DNA of 64,000 nucleotides, taken from Pseudomonas fortuita. GTDB taxonomy: Bacteria > Pseudomonadota > Gammaproteobacteria > Pseudomonadales > Pseudomonadaceae. Numbering within the stretch: the stretch's first letter is position 1; each line of letters begins with the position of its first letter. Positions 32,098 through 42,400 of the stretch are shown in pieces. The stretch is taken from the NCBI RefSeq assembly GCF_026898135.2, contig NZ_CP114035.2:248001-312000 (forward strand), in the 5' to 3' direction. The notes under the pieces are model-generated. The model did not search any database and had not been told where the DNA came from. It worked only from the letters and a program-made list of their open reading frames with translations. The position numbers were made by a program, and so were the translations under genes.

Positions 32098-34101
32098 ATG
32101 AGTGCACCGAACACTTCCGCTGCCAATGGCAAAATCCGCATGAACCCCCCGGTGTTCTACTTTGCGGCAAGTTTTATCCTCATCTTTGGCCTGGTGGTCA
32201 TCTCCAACCCGCAAGCCGCAGGCGACTGGCTGCTGGCGGCGCAGAACTGGGCGGCCAATACGGTCGGCTGGTATTACATGTTGGCCATGACGCTGTACCT
32301 GGTCTTCGTGGTGGTCACCGCCTTGTCCGGCTATGGCAAGATCAAGCTCGGTGCCGACCACGACGAACCCGAGTTCAGTTACCTCTCATGGGCCGGCATG
32401 CTGTTTGCCGCCGGTATCAGCATTACCCTGTTCTTCTTCTGTGTCTCCGAGCCGCTGACGCACATGTTGCAGCCGCCCCAGGGCGAAGCGGGCACGGCCG
32501 AGGCCGGGCGCCAGGCGATGCAGATCCTGTTCCTGCACTGGGGCCTGCATGGCTGGGGCGTATTCGCCTTCGTCGGCATGGCGCTGGCCTACTTCGCCTA
32601 CCGCCACAACCTGCCGCTGGCATTACGTTCGGCGCTGTACCCGCTGATTGGCAAGCGCATCAACGGGCCGATTGGCTACGCAGTGGATGGCTTCGGCATC
32701 ATCGCCACGGTGTTCGGCCTGGGTGCCGACATGGGCTTTGGCGTGCTGCATTTGAACGCCGGTCTGGACTACCTGTTCGGCATCAGCCACAGCCAGTGGG
32801 TGCAGGTGATCCTCATCACCCTGATGATGGGCGCGGCGGTGGCCGTGGCCGTCGCCGGGGTAGAGAAGGGGGTGCGGGTGATGAGCGACATCAACCTGTT
32901 CCTCGCCTGCGCGCTGCTGTTGTTCGTATTGTTTGCCGGGCCTACACAGCACCTGTTCAACACGCTGATCCAGAACCTTGGCGATTACCTGGGCGCGTTG
33001 CCACGCAAAAGCTTCGACGTGTATGCCTACGGTGAAAACCGCGACTGGCTGGGCGGCTGGACGGTGTTCTACTGGGCCTGGTGGATTGCCTGGGCACCGT
33101 TCGTGGGCCTGTTCATCGCGCGCATTTCCCGCGGCCGCACCATTCGCGAGTTTGTCTTCGGCGTGCTGCTGATTCCGCTGGGCTTTACCCTGGCGTGGAT
33201 GTCGATTTTCGGTAACAGCGCTCTGGACCAGGTCATCAATCACGGCATGACCGCGCTGGGCCAGTCGGCACTGGATAACCCGTCGATGAGCCTTTACCTG
33301 CTGCTGGAAACCTACCCGTGGAGCAAGGCGGTGATCGCCACCACGGTGTTCATCAGCTTCGTGTTCTTCGTGACGTCGGCCGACTCAGGCACCGTGGTGC
33401 TGTCGACCTTGTCGGCCAAGGGTGGCGATGCAGATGAGGACGGCCCGAACTGGCTGCGTATCTTCTGGGGCGCCATGACTGCACTGATTACCAGCGCACT
33501 GCTGTTCGCGGGCAGCATCGATTCGCTGAAGTCGGCGGTGGTACTGACCTCGTTGCCGTTCTCGCTGATCCTGCTGTGCATGATGTGGGGGCTGCACAAG
33601 GCGTTCTACCTGGAGTCGCAACGGCAGATCGCGCAGATGCACTCGCTGGCCCCGTTCGCCCAGTCACGTCGCGGCCGTGGCGGCTGGCGCCAGCGCCTGA
33701 GCCAGGCGGTGCACTTCCCGTCGCGTGATGAGGTGTACCGCTTCATGGACGACGTGGTGCGCCCGGCGATTGCCGATGTGCGTGAAGTGTTCGAGCAGAA
33801 GGGCCTGGTGCTGATCACCCAGGATGACCCGAGCCATGACAACGTCAGCCTGAAAATTGGCCATGGCGAGGAGCAGCCGTTCATTTACCAGGTGCAGATG
33901 CGTGGCTATTTCACGCCATCGTTCGCCCTGGGTGGGTTGGGTGCGCAGGAGTTGAAGAACCGCCGCTATTACCGTGCGGAGGTGCACTTGAGCGAAGGCA
34001 GCCAGAATTATGACCTGGTGGGCTACAGCAAAGAGCAGATCATCAACGACATCCTCGACCAGTACGAGCGGCACATGCAGTACCTGCATCTGGTCCGTTA
34101 G
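32098..34101 (+). CDS. BCCT-family transporter (choline/betaine type, BetT-like)
   Basis: Inner-membrane secondary transporter of 667 aa with about 12 helices. The BCCT signature is GWTVFYWAWWIAWAPFVGLF. Ten residues later comes the RGRTIREF loop. A cytoplasmic C-terminal domain of about 130 residues (from about 535) is like that of proton-coupled, osmosensitive BetT. Substrates of such carriers are quaternary amines: choline, betaine, carnitine, also dimethylsulfoniopropionate. The sulfur-rich setting makes choline-O-sulfate or a sulfonium compound worth testing, but choline is the default. ATG 32098 has GAGG 10 bases upstream; an in-frame start at 31993 would lie over the palindrome and is rejected. 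Confidence 0.9.
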   Translation: MSAPNTSAANGKIRMNPPVFYFAASFILIFGLVVISNPQAAGDWLLAAQNWAANTVGWYYMLAMTLYLVFVVVTALSGYGKIKLGADHDEPEFSYLSWAGMLFAAGISITLFFFCVSEPLTHMLQPPQGEAGTAEAGRQAMQILFLHWGLHGWGVFAFVGMALAYFAYRHNLPLALRSALYPLIGKRINGPIGYAVDGFGIIATVFGLGADMGFGVLHLNAGLDYLFGISHSQWVQVILITLMMGAAVAVAVAGVEKGVRVMSDINLFLACALLLFVLFAGPTQHLFNTLIQNLGDYLGALPRKSFDVYAYGENRDWLGGWTVFYWAWWIAWAPFVGLFIARISRGRTIREFVFGVLLIPLGFTLAWMSIFGNSALDQVINHGMTALGQSALDNPSMSLYLLLETYPWSKAVIATTVFISFVFFVTSADSGTVVLSTLSAKGGDADEDGPNWLRIFWGAMTALITSALLFAGSIDSLKSAVVLTSLPFSLILLCMMWGLHKAFYLESQRQIAQMHSLAPFAQSRRGRGGWRQRLSQAVHFPSRDEVYRFMDDVVRPAIADVREVFEQKGLVLITQDDPSHDNVSLKIGHGEEQPFIYQVQMRGYFTPSFALGGLGAQELKNRRYYRAEVHLSEGSQNYDLVGYSKEQIINDILDQYERHMQYLHLVR

Positions 34102-34107
34102 ATCGCC

Positions 34108-34210
34108 GGGGCCGCTTTGCGGCCCATTCGCAGCACAAGGCTGCTCCTACAAGGATACGTGATCCCTTGCAGGAGCAGCCTTGTGCTGCGAATAGAGGCC
34201 AAAGGCCTCC
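34108..34210. repeat. Inverted pair of REP elements
   Basis: GGGGCCGCTTTGCGGCCC...CTGCTCCTACAAGG faces a partly diverged reverse copy ending GAGGCCAAAGGCCTCC. It fills the space between the convergent BCCT and tauD genes. Confidence 0.88.
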
Positions 34211-34219
34211 CAAAATCTG

Positions 34220-35101
<882 letters not shown>

Positions 35102-35941
35102 TCAGTGGCTCTGCCCGTGCCAGGGCACCAGTTTGCGTTGCAGGGCCCGCAGGCTCATTTCCAGGGCGAAGGCGATCAGGGCGATCAGCAAAATGCCCAG
35201 CACCACCACATCGGTGACCAGGAACTGCGCCGCCGACTGGACCATGAAGCCCAGGCCGCTGGTGGCGGCAATCAGCTCGGCGGCTACCAGTGTCGACCAG
35301 CCGACCCCCAGGCCGATGCGGATGCCGGTGAGGATGTCGGGCAGCGCACTGGGCAGGATCACATGGCGGATCAGTTGGGCCTTGGTCGCGCCCAGCGACT
35401 GCGCCGCCCGCAGCTTGGCCGGGTCGACCGTGCGCACACCGGTGGCGGTGGCAATGGCGATCGGGGCGAAGATCGCCAGGTAGATCAGCAGCACCTTCGA
35501 CAGCTCGCCGATACCGCACCAGATGACGATCAACGGCAGGTAGGCCAGCGGCGGGATGGGCCGGTAGAACTCGATCAGCGGGTCGAGGATGCCACGGGCC
35601 ACGCGGTTGTAGCCGATGGCGATGCCGACCGGGATCGCGGTCAGGGTCGCGGCCACCAGCGCCAGGCCGATACGGCCCAGGCTTGCGCCCAGGTGCTGCC
35701 ACAGGCTGGCGTCCATGTAGCCCTGGGTCAGCAGGGTCCAGGCCCTGGCCAGGATGTCGCCGGGCGAGGGCAGGAACAGGGGCTCGATCCAGCCGGCGGC
35801 CGTCACCAGCCACCAGACCAGCAGCAGGCTGGCCAAGGTCAGGGTGCTGATCCAGCGAGTGGACAGTGGTCGGCGCAGCTTGGCGGCGGGCCGGGTTTGT
35901 GCGGTGTGTTTGCCGGCGACCGGCAGGTCCAGGCTGCTCAT
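35102..35941 (-). CDS. tauC: Taurine ABC transporter permease
   Basis: Inner-membrane permease of 279 aa of the BPD_transp_1 type, with six likely helices. After a basic N-terminus, the first helix ([19 protein letters not shown]) is followed by the family phrase FLPSPGDIL. The EAA loop is [39 protein letters not shown] is typical of TauC. ATG 35941 overlaps tauB by four bases. Part of the taurine importer. Confidence 0.93.
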   Translation of the reverse strand: MSSLDLPVAGKHTAQTRPAAKLRRPLSTRWISTLTLASLLLVWWLVTAAGWIEPLFLPSPGDILARAWTLLTQGYMDASLWQHLGASLGRIGLALVAATLTAIPVGIAIGYNRVARGILDPLIEFYRPIPPLAYLPLIVIWCGIGELSKVLLIYLAIFAPIAIATATGVRTVDPAKLRAAQSLGATKAQLIRHVILPSALPDILTGIRIGLGVGWSTLVAAELIAATSGLGFMVQSAAQFLVTDVVVLGILLIALIAFALEMSLRALQRKLVPWHGQSH

Positions 35942-36726
35942 GCGCGCTCCTGCAGGCTTTGGCGTTGGGAGAACACCCGCGCCAGTACATGCTCGCGGGT
36001 TTCGATAAAGGCGGGGTCGGACTTGATGGCCCGGGCCGATTCGCCAGCGGCATAGCGCTGGCCGAAGTCCAGTTGCAGGCGTTCCACCACGCGCCCCGGG
36101 TTGGGCGCCAGCAGTACCAGCTCGCTGGCGAGGAACACCGCTTCTTCGATGTCGTGGGTAATCAGGAACACCGGCTTGGCGGTGCGCTGCCACACCTGAA
36201 GCAGCAGTTCCTGCATCTGCTCGCGGGTGAACGCGTCGAGGGCGCCGAACGGTTCATCCATCAGCAATACCCGTGGGTCGGCCGCCAGCGCGCGGGCCAG
36301 GCCAACGCGCTGCTTCTGCCCACCGGACAATTGCCAGATGCGCCGCTCACCGAAGCCATCAAGGTCGACGAGGGCGAGCATTTCCCGGGCCTTGGCCTCA
36401 CGCTGGGCGCGGGGCACGCCGGCCAGTTCGAGGCCGAAGGCGACATTGCCCAGCACGTTCTGCCATGGCAGCAGGGCATCATCCTGGAACACCACGCCGC
36501 GCTCGGCACCAGGGCCTTGCACCGGTACGCCGTCGAGGGTGATGCGCCCGCCGCTGGGGGCGACAAAGCCGGCGATCAGGTTGAGCAGTGAGGTCTTGCC
36601 GCTGCCGGAAGGCCCCAGGGCCACCAGCAGCTGGCGTGGCCCCAGGCTCAGGTTGATGTCGGCCAGCACCGGGGTGCTGGCGCCAGGGTACTGTGCGCTG
36701 ATGCGCTCCAGCTCGAGCAAGGCCAT
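35938..36726 (-). CDS. tauB: Taurine ABC transporter ATPase
   Basis: ATPase of 262 aa. Walker [10 protein letters not shown] (about 38-46), signature LSGGQKQR, Walker [13 protein letters not shown] and H-loop FLITHDIEE are intact. [16 protein letters not shown] is a group marker for TauB/SsuB. GGAG precedes ATG 36726, 13 bases after tauA. It overlaps tauC by four bases, so all the membrane and ATPase parts are coupled. Named by position within tauABCD. Confidence 0.94.
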   Translation of the reverse strand: MALLELERISAQYPGASTPVLADINLSLGPRQLLVALGPSGSGKTSLLNLIAGFVAPSGGRITLDGVPVQGPGAERGVVFQDDALLPWQNVLGNVAFGLELAGVPRAQREAKAREMLALVDLDGFGERRIWQLSGGQKQRVGLARALAADPRVLLMDEPFGALDAFTREQMQELLLQVWQRTAKPVFLITHDIEEAVFLASELVLLAPNPGRVVERLQLDFGQRYAAGESARAIKSDPAFIETREHVLARVFSQRQSLQERA

Positions 36727-36739
36727 GACGGGCTCCGGA

Positions 36740-37711
36740 TCAGTTTGGAAGGAACTTGGCGCTGACGTACGGCGAGTAGTCCGGCAGTACGGCGTCGACC
36801 TTGCCTTGCTGCTTGAGGAAGTTGGCCGTGTCGGTCAGTGCCTGGGTGGTCGGCGCGCCCAGGGCGTTGGCCTGGTCTGCGGCCAGTGGGTAGACGTTGC
36901 CCTCCAGCAGCACCGGGATGTCGCTGGCCTTGGCGCCGGACAGCTTCACCAGCTTGTCTACGTTGCCCTTGTCGGCCAGCCAGGCTTTCGGGTCCTTGCG
37001 GTAGTCGGCGTAGGCATCGAGGGTGACTTTGGCAAACGCTTTGACCACCTCGGGGTGCTTCTCGGCGAAGTCTTTGCGCACAATCCAGGCATCGAAAGTA
37101 GGTGCGCCTTTCTGGGCCAGTTCGCCAGAGGTGATCAGCACCTTGCCATTTTCCTTGGCCACGCCCAAGGCTGGGTCCCAGACGTAGGTGGCGTCGATGT
37201 CACCACGTTTCCAGGCGGCAATGATGGCCGGCGGCGCCAGGTTGAGGATCTGGACCTTGGAGGGGTCGATGTTCCAGCTTTTCAGGGCGGCCAGCAGGCT
37301 GTAGTGGCCGGTGGAAACGAACGGCACGGCGACCTTCTTGCCGATCAGGTCTTGTGGCGTCTTGATGCTGTCGCGGGCGACCAAGGCTTCACCGGCACCA
37401 ATCTGGGTGGCGATGAGGAAGGTTTCGACCGGCAGTTTGCGGGTGGCGGCAGCGGCCAGCGGGCTGGAGCCCAGGTAGCCGATCTGCACGTCGCCGCTGG
37501 CCACCGCAGTGATCACGTCTGCGCCGTTATCGAATTTGCGCCAGTCGATGCTGGCCTTGCTGGCTTTTTCGTAGTCGCCATCGACCTGGGCCACTTTGGC
37601 CGGGTCGACGGTGGTCTGATAGGCCACGGTCAGGTCGGCGGCCTGAGCAAACCAGCTGGTGCTGGCGAGGGTCAGGGCAGCGAACAGGCGCAGCGGAGCG
37701 TGCGGGATCAT
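36740..37711 (-). CDS. tauA: Periplasmic taurine-binding protein
   Basis: Protein of 323 aa. Signal peptide [17 protein letters not shown] ends at FAQA-ADL. Family patterns include [39 protein letters not shown] and [19 protein letters not shown], as in TauA. GAGAGG lies before ATG 37711; a start seven codons earlier is unlikely. First gene of the tauABCD operon, whose upstream region is AT-rich. Receptor for taurine and perhaps related C2 sulfonates. Confidence 0.94.
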   Translation of the reverse strand: MIPHAPLRLFAALTLASTSWFAQAADLTVAYQTTVDPAKVAQVDGDYEKASKASIDWRKFDNGADVITAVASGDVQIGYLGSSPLAAAATRKLPVETFLIATQIGAGEALVARDSIKTPQDLIGKKVAVPFVSTGHYSLLAALKSWNIDPSKVQILNLAPPAIIAAWKRGDIDATYVWDPALGVAKENGKVLITSGELAQKGAPTFDAWIVRKDFAEKHPEVVKAFAKVTLDAYADYRKDPKAWLADKGNVDKLVKLSGAKASDIPVLLEGNVYPLAADQANALGAPTTQALTDTANFLKQQGKVDAVLPDYSPYVSAKFLPN

Positions 37712-37836
37712 GGTGGACCTCTCGTCAGGCAATCAGGGTGTTGGATGGCGAGAAGACTAAATGATCTAAGAATTTCTAAATAAATAACTTTTTTGCATTA
37801 GCTTAGGAGCCAAATGCTTTAAGCCCAAGGGGAGTG
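37712..37836 (-). promoter_or_regulatory. tauA promoter region
   Basis: AT-rich stretch (about 37757-37808). On the minus strand the words CTAAG ... GTTATTTATTTAGAAATT ... CTTAG form an outer dyad around an A/T core, resembling the blocks before lsfA, ssuE and tcyJ. It is probably a CysB-dependent, sulfate-repressed promoter. No separate tauR gene is adjacent. Confidence 0.5.
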
Positions 37837-37965
37837 CGGTCTTTGTGGGAGCGGCCTTGTGTCGCGATGGGCCGCAATGCGGCCCCGGCATTTTACGCGG
37901 CGAAGCTGAAGTCCTGGGGCCGCTTCGCGCCCCATCGCGACACAAGGCCGCTCCCACAAAGACCG
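37837..37965. repeat. Inverted pair of REP elements
   Basis: Arms 37837-37886 and 37916-37965 match over about 50 bases (CGGTCTTTGTGGGAGCGG... and reverse) with small differences in the GGCCCC hairpin. Here the pair lies between two divergent promoters, where REPs are less usual. Confidence 0.92.
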
Positions 37966-38364
37966 TAAAAGGCCGCCGCTTCTGTGGGGCAACCTGCCCA
38001 GTGGCGAAATCAGAGCGGGCTGCTAGGCTTTGTCGTCCCTATAGAACGATACGGTATTAGGTTATGAGCAAACGTTTGCAAATAACTTATGGTTATCAAT
38101 GGCGAGGCTGCTACAACGTTTGGCAGTAAAGGTTCCAACCATATTCCGTAAAAATCTTACCAATTCATAAAACGGTCATTTTGGATTTATAGGATTGTCA
38201 TTATCCTGTAGCGCAGCTGGCGTCTTAGACCAAAGTCGCGAAACGTTTAGAAACGATTGACTTAGTGGTCACGCTTTGGGACTAAATCGCCAATCCACGG
38301 TGAGAAGGGGCAGCAGATCCCTCCGCCAGAGATACACAAAAATTAGAACGTAGAGGAGCAAAAC
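37966..38364 (+). promoter_or_regulatory. oprE upstream region with a 12-bp perfect palindrome
   Basis: This 399-base stretch has no supported gene. It is AT-rich compared with its surroundings. GCAAACGTTTGC (38068-38079) is a perfect palindrome identical to the core of LacI/PurR-type operators. AACGTTTAG and AAACGATTG words recur near 38245. The long leader before the porin and AGAGGAGC just before ATG 38365 suit a strongly expressed, regulated gene. Confidence 0.6.
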
Positions 38365-39693
38365 ATGTACAAGTCCAGCCTGGCCCTGGCCGTGGCACTG
38401 GGGGTTCTCGCCCAACAAGCAGGCGCTGCCGGTTTCGTCGAAGACAGCAAACTGTCGCTTAGCTCGCGCACCATGTACTTCAACAACGACAACCGTGACG
38501 GTGGCGCTGACAACCGTGAATCGGGTCAGGGCTTCAAGCTCGACTACCTGTCCGGTTTCACTGAAGGCACCGTTGGTTTCGGTGTGGACGTCCAGGCCCT
38601 GTGGGGTATTCACCTGGATGGTGGCCGCGGCAAGCACCCTGACAACAGCTCCTTCTTCCCAAGCGACACCGACGGTTCGGCTGTAAGCCAGTGGGCCCGT
38701 GTGGGTGGTAACGCCAAGGCACGCTTCTCGAAGACCGAAGTTCACTACGGTAGCGCCCTGGCGCCGAACCTGCCGATCCTGGTCTCCAACGATGGCCGTC
38801 TGCTGCCGCAAACCTTCGAGGGTGGCACCATCCAGTCGAAGGAAATCGACAACCTGACCATTAACGCCGGTCAGCTGACCCACGCCATGGGCCGTGCTTC
38901 GAGCAACCGTACCGGCCTGTCGGTAGCGGGTGCTACCCAGGACAGCAACAAGTTCCGTTACGGCGGCCTGGACTACAAGCTCACGCCAGACCTGACCCTG
39001 CAGTACTACTACTCGAACCTGGAAGACTTCTACAAGCAGCACTTCCTGGGCGCGACTCACGTGTTCAAGATCGCTGACGACCAGTCGTTCAAGACCGACC
39101 TGCGCTACTTCGACAGCAGCAGCGACGGCAAGAACGGCGAGGCCGGCTACCGCTTCAACAACAACGGTGGCTATGCCAAGAACACTGGCGAGGTCGACAA
39201 CAAGACCTGGTCCGCGATGTTCACCTACACCCTGGGTGGCCACTCGCTGATGCTCGGCCATCAGCGCGTCAATGACGACGGTGGCTTCGTCTGGCTGAAC
39301 CAGGGCAGCGTGGTAGATGGTAATGGCCGCAACGAAGGCGCCGGCGGTTCCAGCTTCTACCTGTTCACTGACAGCATGATCAACCAGTTCGCCAAGGCCG
39401 GTGAAAACACCACCTTCGGTCAGTACGCCTACGACTTCGCTCGCCTGGGCGTGCCGGGCCTGAAAGCATCGGTTGCCTACCTGAAAGGTGAAGACGGTAA
39501 AAATGCCAACGGCAACGGCCACTTCAGCGAGTGGGAGCGTGATGCCCGTATCGACTACGTGATCCAGGACGGCACCTTCAAGGGCCTGGGCGCCAGCCTG
39601 CGTCACGGTGTGTACCGCGGCACCGGCACCAGTTCGCTGGCTGACCAGGATCAGACCCGTCTGATCTTCAACTACACTTACAACTTCCTGTAA
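38365..39693 (+). CDS. oprE: OprD-family outer-membrane porin
   Basis: Porin of 442 aa. Signal peptide MYKSSLALAVALGVLAQQAGA ends before AGFVEDSKL. The mature protein shows the OprD layout: LSSRTMYFNNDNRD, QGFKLDYLSGFTEGTVGFGVD, SDGSAVSQWARVGGNAKARFSKTEV and alternating strands up to the C-terminal FNYTYNFL. OprD family members take up amino acids and aromatic or organic acids. I use oprE from recollection of the locus in P. putida; the family call is much firmer than the symbol. Between tauA and lsfA, it may admit sulfonates. It has strongly biased codons and a terminator, so is likely abundant. Confidence 0.85.
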   Translation: MYKSSLALAVALGVLAQQAGAAGFVEDSKLSLSSRTMYFNNDNRDGGADNRESGQGFKLDYLSGFTEGTVGFGVDVQALWGIHLDGGRGKHPDNSSFFPSDTDGSAVSQWARVGGNAKARFSKTEVHYGSALAPNLPILVSNDGRLLPQTFEGGTIQSKEIDNLTINAGQLTHAMGRASSNRTGLSVAGATQDSNKFRYGGLDYKLTPDLTLQYYYSNLEDFYKQHFLGATHVFKIADDQSFKTDLRYFDSSSDGKNGEAGYRFNNNGGYAKNTGEVDNKTWSAMFTYTLGGHSLMLGHQRVNDDGGFVWLNQGSVVDGNGRNEGAGGSSFYLFTDSMINQFAKAGENTTFGQYAYDFARLGVPGLKASVAYLKGEDGKNANGNGHFSEWERDARIDYVIQDGTFKGLGASLRHGVYRGTGTSSLADQDQTRLIFNYTYNFL

Positions 39694-39710
39694 GCCGTAG
39701 CTGAACAAGA

Positions 39711-39736
39711 AGCCTCGCGTGATGCGAGGCTTTTTT
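39711..39736 (+). terminator. Intrinsic terminator after oprE
   Basis: AGCCTCGC-GTGA-TGCGAGGCT stem followed by TTTTTT; a classic rho-independent terminator. Confidence 0.92.
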
Positions 39737-39858
39737 GTGCCTGCAAATTTGTATGCATTATGGTTATAAATAAATCGTTATTTATTCTTTTTGTTTTTAA
39801 CCGAATGCAGGCACATTGAACCCATACGGTACAGAACCCAGCCAAGGAGCCGCAGCCC
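39737..39858 (+). promoter_or_regulatory. lsfA promoter region
   Basis: AATAAAT-CGTT-ATTTATT at 39769-39786 is a perfect dyad in an AT-rich block, about 75 bases before the lsfA start. It is the clearest of the AT-rich dyads that precede sulfur-starvation genes here. AAGGAG lies before the ATG. Confidence 0.6.
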
Positions 39859-40497
39859 ATGAGCCTTAAACTCGGCGATATCGCCCCCGATTTCGAACAG
39901 GATTCCAGCGAAGGCAAAATTCGCTTCCACGAGTGGCTGGGCAACAGCTGGGGGGTGTTGTTCTCCCATCCGGCCGACTTCACCCCGGTGTGCACCACCG
40001 AGCTGGGCCTGACCGCCAAACTCAAGGACGACTTCGCCAAGCGCGGGGTCAAGGCCATCGCCCTGTCGGTAGACCCGGTCGACTCGCACCATAAGTGGAT
40101 CGAGGACATCAACGAAACCCAGAACACGGTGGTCAACTTCCCGATCATTGCCGATGCCGACCGCAAGGTGTCCGACCTGTACGACCTGATTCACCCGAAC
40201 GCCAGTGACACCCTGACTGTGCGCTCGCTGTTCGTCATCGACCCGAACAAAAAGGTACGCCTGACCATCACTTATCCGGCCAGTACCGGGCGCAACTTCA
40301 ATGAGATCCTGCGGGTGATCGACTCGCTGCAGCTGACCGACAACCACAAAGTCGCCACACCCGGTAACTGGCAGGACGGCGATGAGGTGGTGATCGTGCC
40401 TTCGCTCAAAGATGAGGAAGAGATCAAGCAGCGCTTCCCCAGAGGATATCGGGCGGTCAAACCCTATCTGCGCCTGACCCCTCAGCCAAACCGTTAA
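39859..40497 (+). CDS. lsfA: 1-Cys peroxiredoxin, sulfate-starvation induced
   Basis: Peroxiredoxin of 212 aa of the Prx6 class. The peroxidatic Cys is C45 in FTPVCTTE; there is no other cysteine in the protein, so it works by the 1-Cys mechanism with an outside reductant. The long C-terminal dimerisation arm (PGNWQDGDEVVIVPSL) is typical of the class. LsfA was first found in P. putida as a low-sulfur induced protein, and its place before ssuEADCBF agrees. It likely removes peroxides made when flavin and iron oxygenases run uncoupled during sulfur scavenging; this is inference. Ends at a good terminator. Confidence 0.95.
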   Translation: MSLKLGDIAPDFEQDSSEGKIRFHEWLGNSWGVLFSHPADFTPVCTTELGLTAKLKDDFAKRGVKAIALSVDPVDSHHKWIEDINETQNTVVNFPIIADADRKVSDLYDLIHPNASDTLTVRSLFVIDPNKKVRLTITYPASTGRNFNEILRVIDSLQLTDNHKVATPGNWQDGDEVVIVPSLKDEEEIKQRFPRGYRAVKPYLRLTPQPNR

Positions 40498-40539
40498 TGG
40501 ATTCCTCGTTGCATTGCTCTTAGCCAAGCAGGGATTTTC

Positions 40540-40563
40540 GGGCCGTTTCGACGGCCCTTTTTT
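40540..40563 (+). terminator. Intrinsic terminator after lsfA
   Basis: GGGCCGT-TTCG-ACGGCCC stem with TTTTTT following. It separates lsfA from ssuE, which therefore has its own promoter. Confidence 0.92.
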
Positions 40564-40696
40564 ATGCCTGCGCAGAATGTGTGGGCCGCGTCGCGAGCAA
40601 AGACAATAATGGAATAAACAAATGAAAAAATATGATTTCTAGATATATGTAGCAGCTGTTAATGTCACCTCCAACAGAACACAAGGAAGCGCAGCA
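40564..40696 (+). promoter_or_regulatory. ssu operon promoter region
   Basis: AT-rich block (about 40600-40655) containing GGAATAAACAAATG and TATGATTTCTAGATATATG. TAGATAT may be the -10. It resembles the upstream regions of tauA, tcyJ and lsfA and is the expected CysB-dependent promoter of ssuEADCBF. AAGGA precedes ATG 40697. Confidence 0.5.
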
Positions 40697-41290
40697 ATGC
40701 TGGTTGTCTCAATCGGTGGTAGCCCAAGTCTCCGTTCACGCTCCGGCGTGCTGCTAGAGCGTTCACGCCAGTGGCTACAGGACCGTGGCGTCGAGGTGGT
40801 GACGTTCCAGGTACGTGACTTCCCCGCCGAAGACCTGCTGCACGCCCGCTTCGACAGCCCGCATGTGCAGCACTTCCAGCAGCTGGTAGCCCAGGCCGAT
40901 GGCCTGATCGTTTCCACCCCGGTGTACAAGGCTTCGTTTGCCGGTGCCCTTAAAACTTTGCTCGACCTGCTGCCCGAACGCGCCCTGGCCCACAAGATCG
41001 TGTTGCCAATCGCCACCGGCGGCAGCATCGCCCACATGCTGGCGGTGGATTACGCATTGAAGCCGGTGCTGTCGGCACTCAAGGCGCAAGAGACCCTGCA
41101 AGGGATCTTCGCCGACGACAGCCAGGTGGCTTACGCAGAAGGCACCAAGCCCGCGCAGTTGGTACAAGCGCTGGAAGAGCGCCTGCACGACTCGCTTGAA
41201 ACCTTCCACGTTGCCTTGGCCCGTCGGCCACGCCCCGTGGCCCCCGGTGTGCTGAACGAACGCCTGATCAGCGCCCGCTGGAGCATTTGA
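40697..41290 (+). CDS. ssuE: NAD(P)H-dependent FMN reductase
   Basis: Flavodoxin-fold reductase of 197 aa. The FMN phosphate loop is [11 protein letters not shown] near the N-terminus; [21 protein letters not shown] is the family signature. It supplies FMNH2 to the SsuD monooxygenase. It may also serve the DszA- and DszC-like enzymes encoded at 24-28 kb, which lack a reductase of their own. First gene of ssuEADCBF; 85 bases to ssuA. Soluble. Confidence 0.95.
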   Translation: MLVVSIGGSPSLRSRSGVLLERSRQWLQDRGVEVVTFQVRDFPAEDLLHARFDSPHVQHFQQLVAQADGLIVSTPVYKASFAGALKTLLDLLPERALAHKIVLPIATGGSIAHMLAVDYALKPVLSALKAQETLQGIFADDSQVAYAEGTKPAQLVQALEERLHDSLETFHVALARRPRPVAPGVLNERLISARWSI

Positions 41291-41375
41291 ACGGCACTAC
41301 CCGCTTCACCACCTTACTGGCCCGACAACGAGGCAAGCAGGTGCAACCCGAACCTCATTCGCACAGGAGAGCGCC

Positions 41376-42341
41376 ATGCGCACAGTCTTCTTGCGTCGCG
41401 GTCTGGTCGCCCTGTTTGCGGCGGCTGTGTCCTTCGGCGCCATTACCCAAGCCCAGGCCGAAAGCCTGCGTATCGGTTACCAGAAATACGGCACCCTGGT
41501 GCTGCTCAAGGCCAAGGGCACGCTGGAGAAGCGCCTGGCCGAGCAAGGCGTGCAGGTGCAGTGGACCGAATTCCCCGGCGGCCCGCAGCTGCTTGAAGGG
41601 CTGAACGTCGGCTCCATCGACTTTGGTGTTACCGGCGAGACCCCACCCGTATTTGCCCAGGCCGCCGGCGCTGATCTGCTCTACGTGGCCTACGAGCCGC
41701 CCGCGCCGCACAGCGAGGCGATCCTGGTGCCCAAGGGGTCGCCAATCCAGTCGGTCAAGGAACTCAAGGGCAAGAAAGTCGCCCTCAACAAAGGCTCCAA
41801 CGTGCACTACCTGCTGGTCCGTGCACTGGAAGACGCCGGCCTCACGTACAGCGATATCCAGCCGGTCTACCTGCCCCCGGCCGATGCCCGCGCCGCATTC
41901 GAGCGTGGCAGCGTCGATGCCTGGGTGATCTGGGACCCGTACCAGGCCGCCGCCGAACAACAGTTGCAGGCGCGCACCCTGCGTGATGGCAAGGGCCTGG
42001 TCGACAACCACCAGTTCTACCTGGCCACCCGCAACTATGCGACCCAGCACCCGACGGTGATCAACACCTTGGTCGAAGAAGTGCGCGCGGTGGGCGAGTG
42101 GTCCCAGGCCAACCCGCAGGAAGTGACCGATCAGGTCGCACCGCTGCTCGGCCTGCCCGCAGACATCACCCTGACCTCGGTCAAGCGCCAAGGCTACGGT
42201 GCTGCACCGCTGACCCCCGAGGTAGTGGCCGCGCAACAGAAAGTCGCCGACACCTTCCAGGCGCTCAAGCTCATACCCAAGCCGCTGAGCATCAAGGACG
42301 TGATCTGGACACCCCCGGCCAAGGTCGCTAGCGCGCCTTGA
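41376..42341 (+). CDS. ssuA: Periplasmic alkanesulfonate-binding protein
   Basis: Protein of 321 aa. Signal peptide MRTVFLRRGLVALFAAAVSF ends near AQA-ESL. LRIGYQKYGTLVLLKAKGTLE, FGVTGETPPVFAQAAGADL and VDAWVIWDPYQAAAEQQL match SsuA. AGGAGA precedes ATG 41376. Receptor of the SsuABC importer for aliphatic sulfonates. The distance to ssuD is 59 bases. Confidence 0.95.
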   Translation: MRTVFLRRGLVALFAAAVSFGAITQAQAESLRIGYQKYGTLVLLKAKGTLEKRLAEQGVQVQWTEFPGGPQLLEGLNVGSIDFGVTGETPPVFAQAAGADLLYVAYEPPAPHSEAILVPKGSPIQSVKELKGKKVALNKGSNVHYLLVRALEDAGLTYSDIQPVYLPPADARAAFERGSVDAWVIWDPYQAAAEQQLQARTLRDGKGLVDNHQFYLATRNYATQHPTVINTLVEEVRAVGEWSQANPQEVTDQVAPLLGLPADITLTSVKRQGYGAAPLTPEVVAAQQKVADTFQALKLIPKPLSIKDVIWTPPAKVASAP

Positions 42342-42400
42342 TTGATTCGCCCGTGCCGGGGCGCCGCCCTGGCTGAGCCACCCTTGAGGAGACAACTCCA

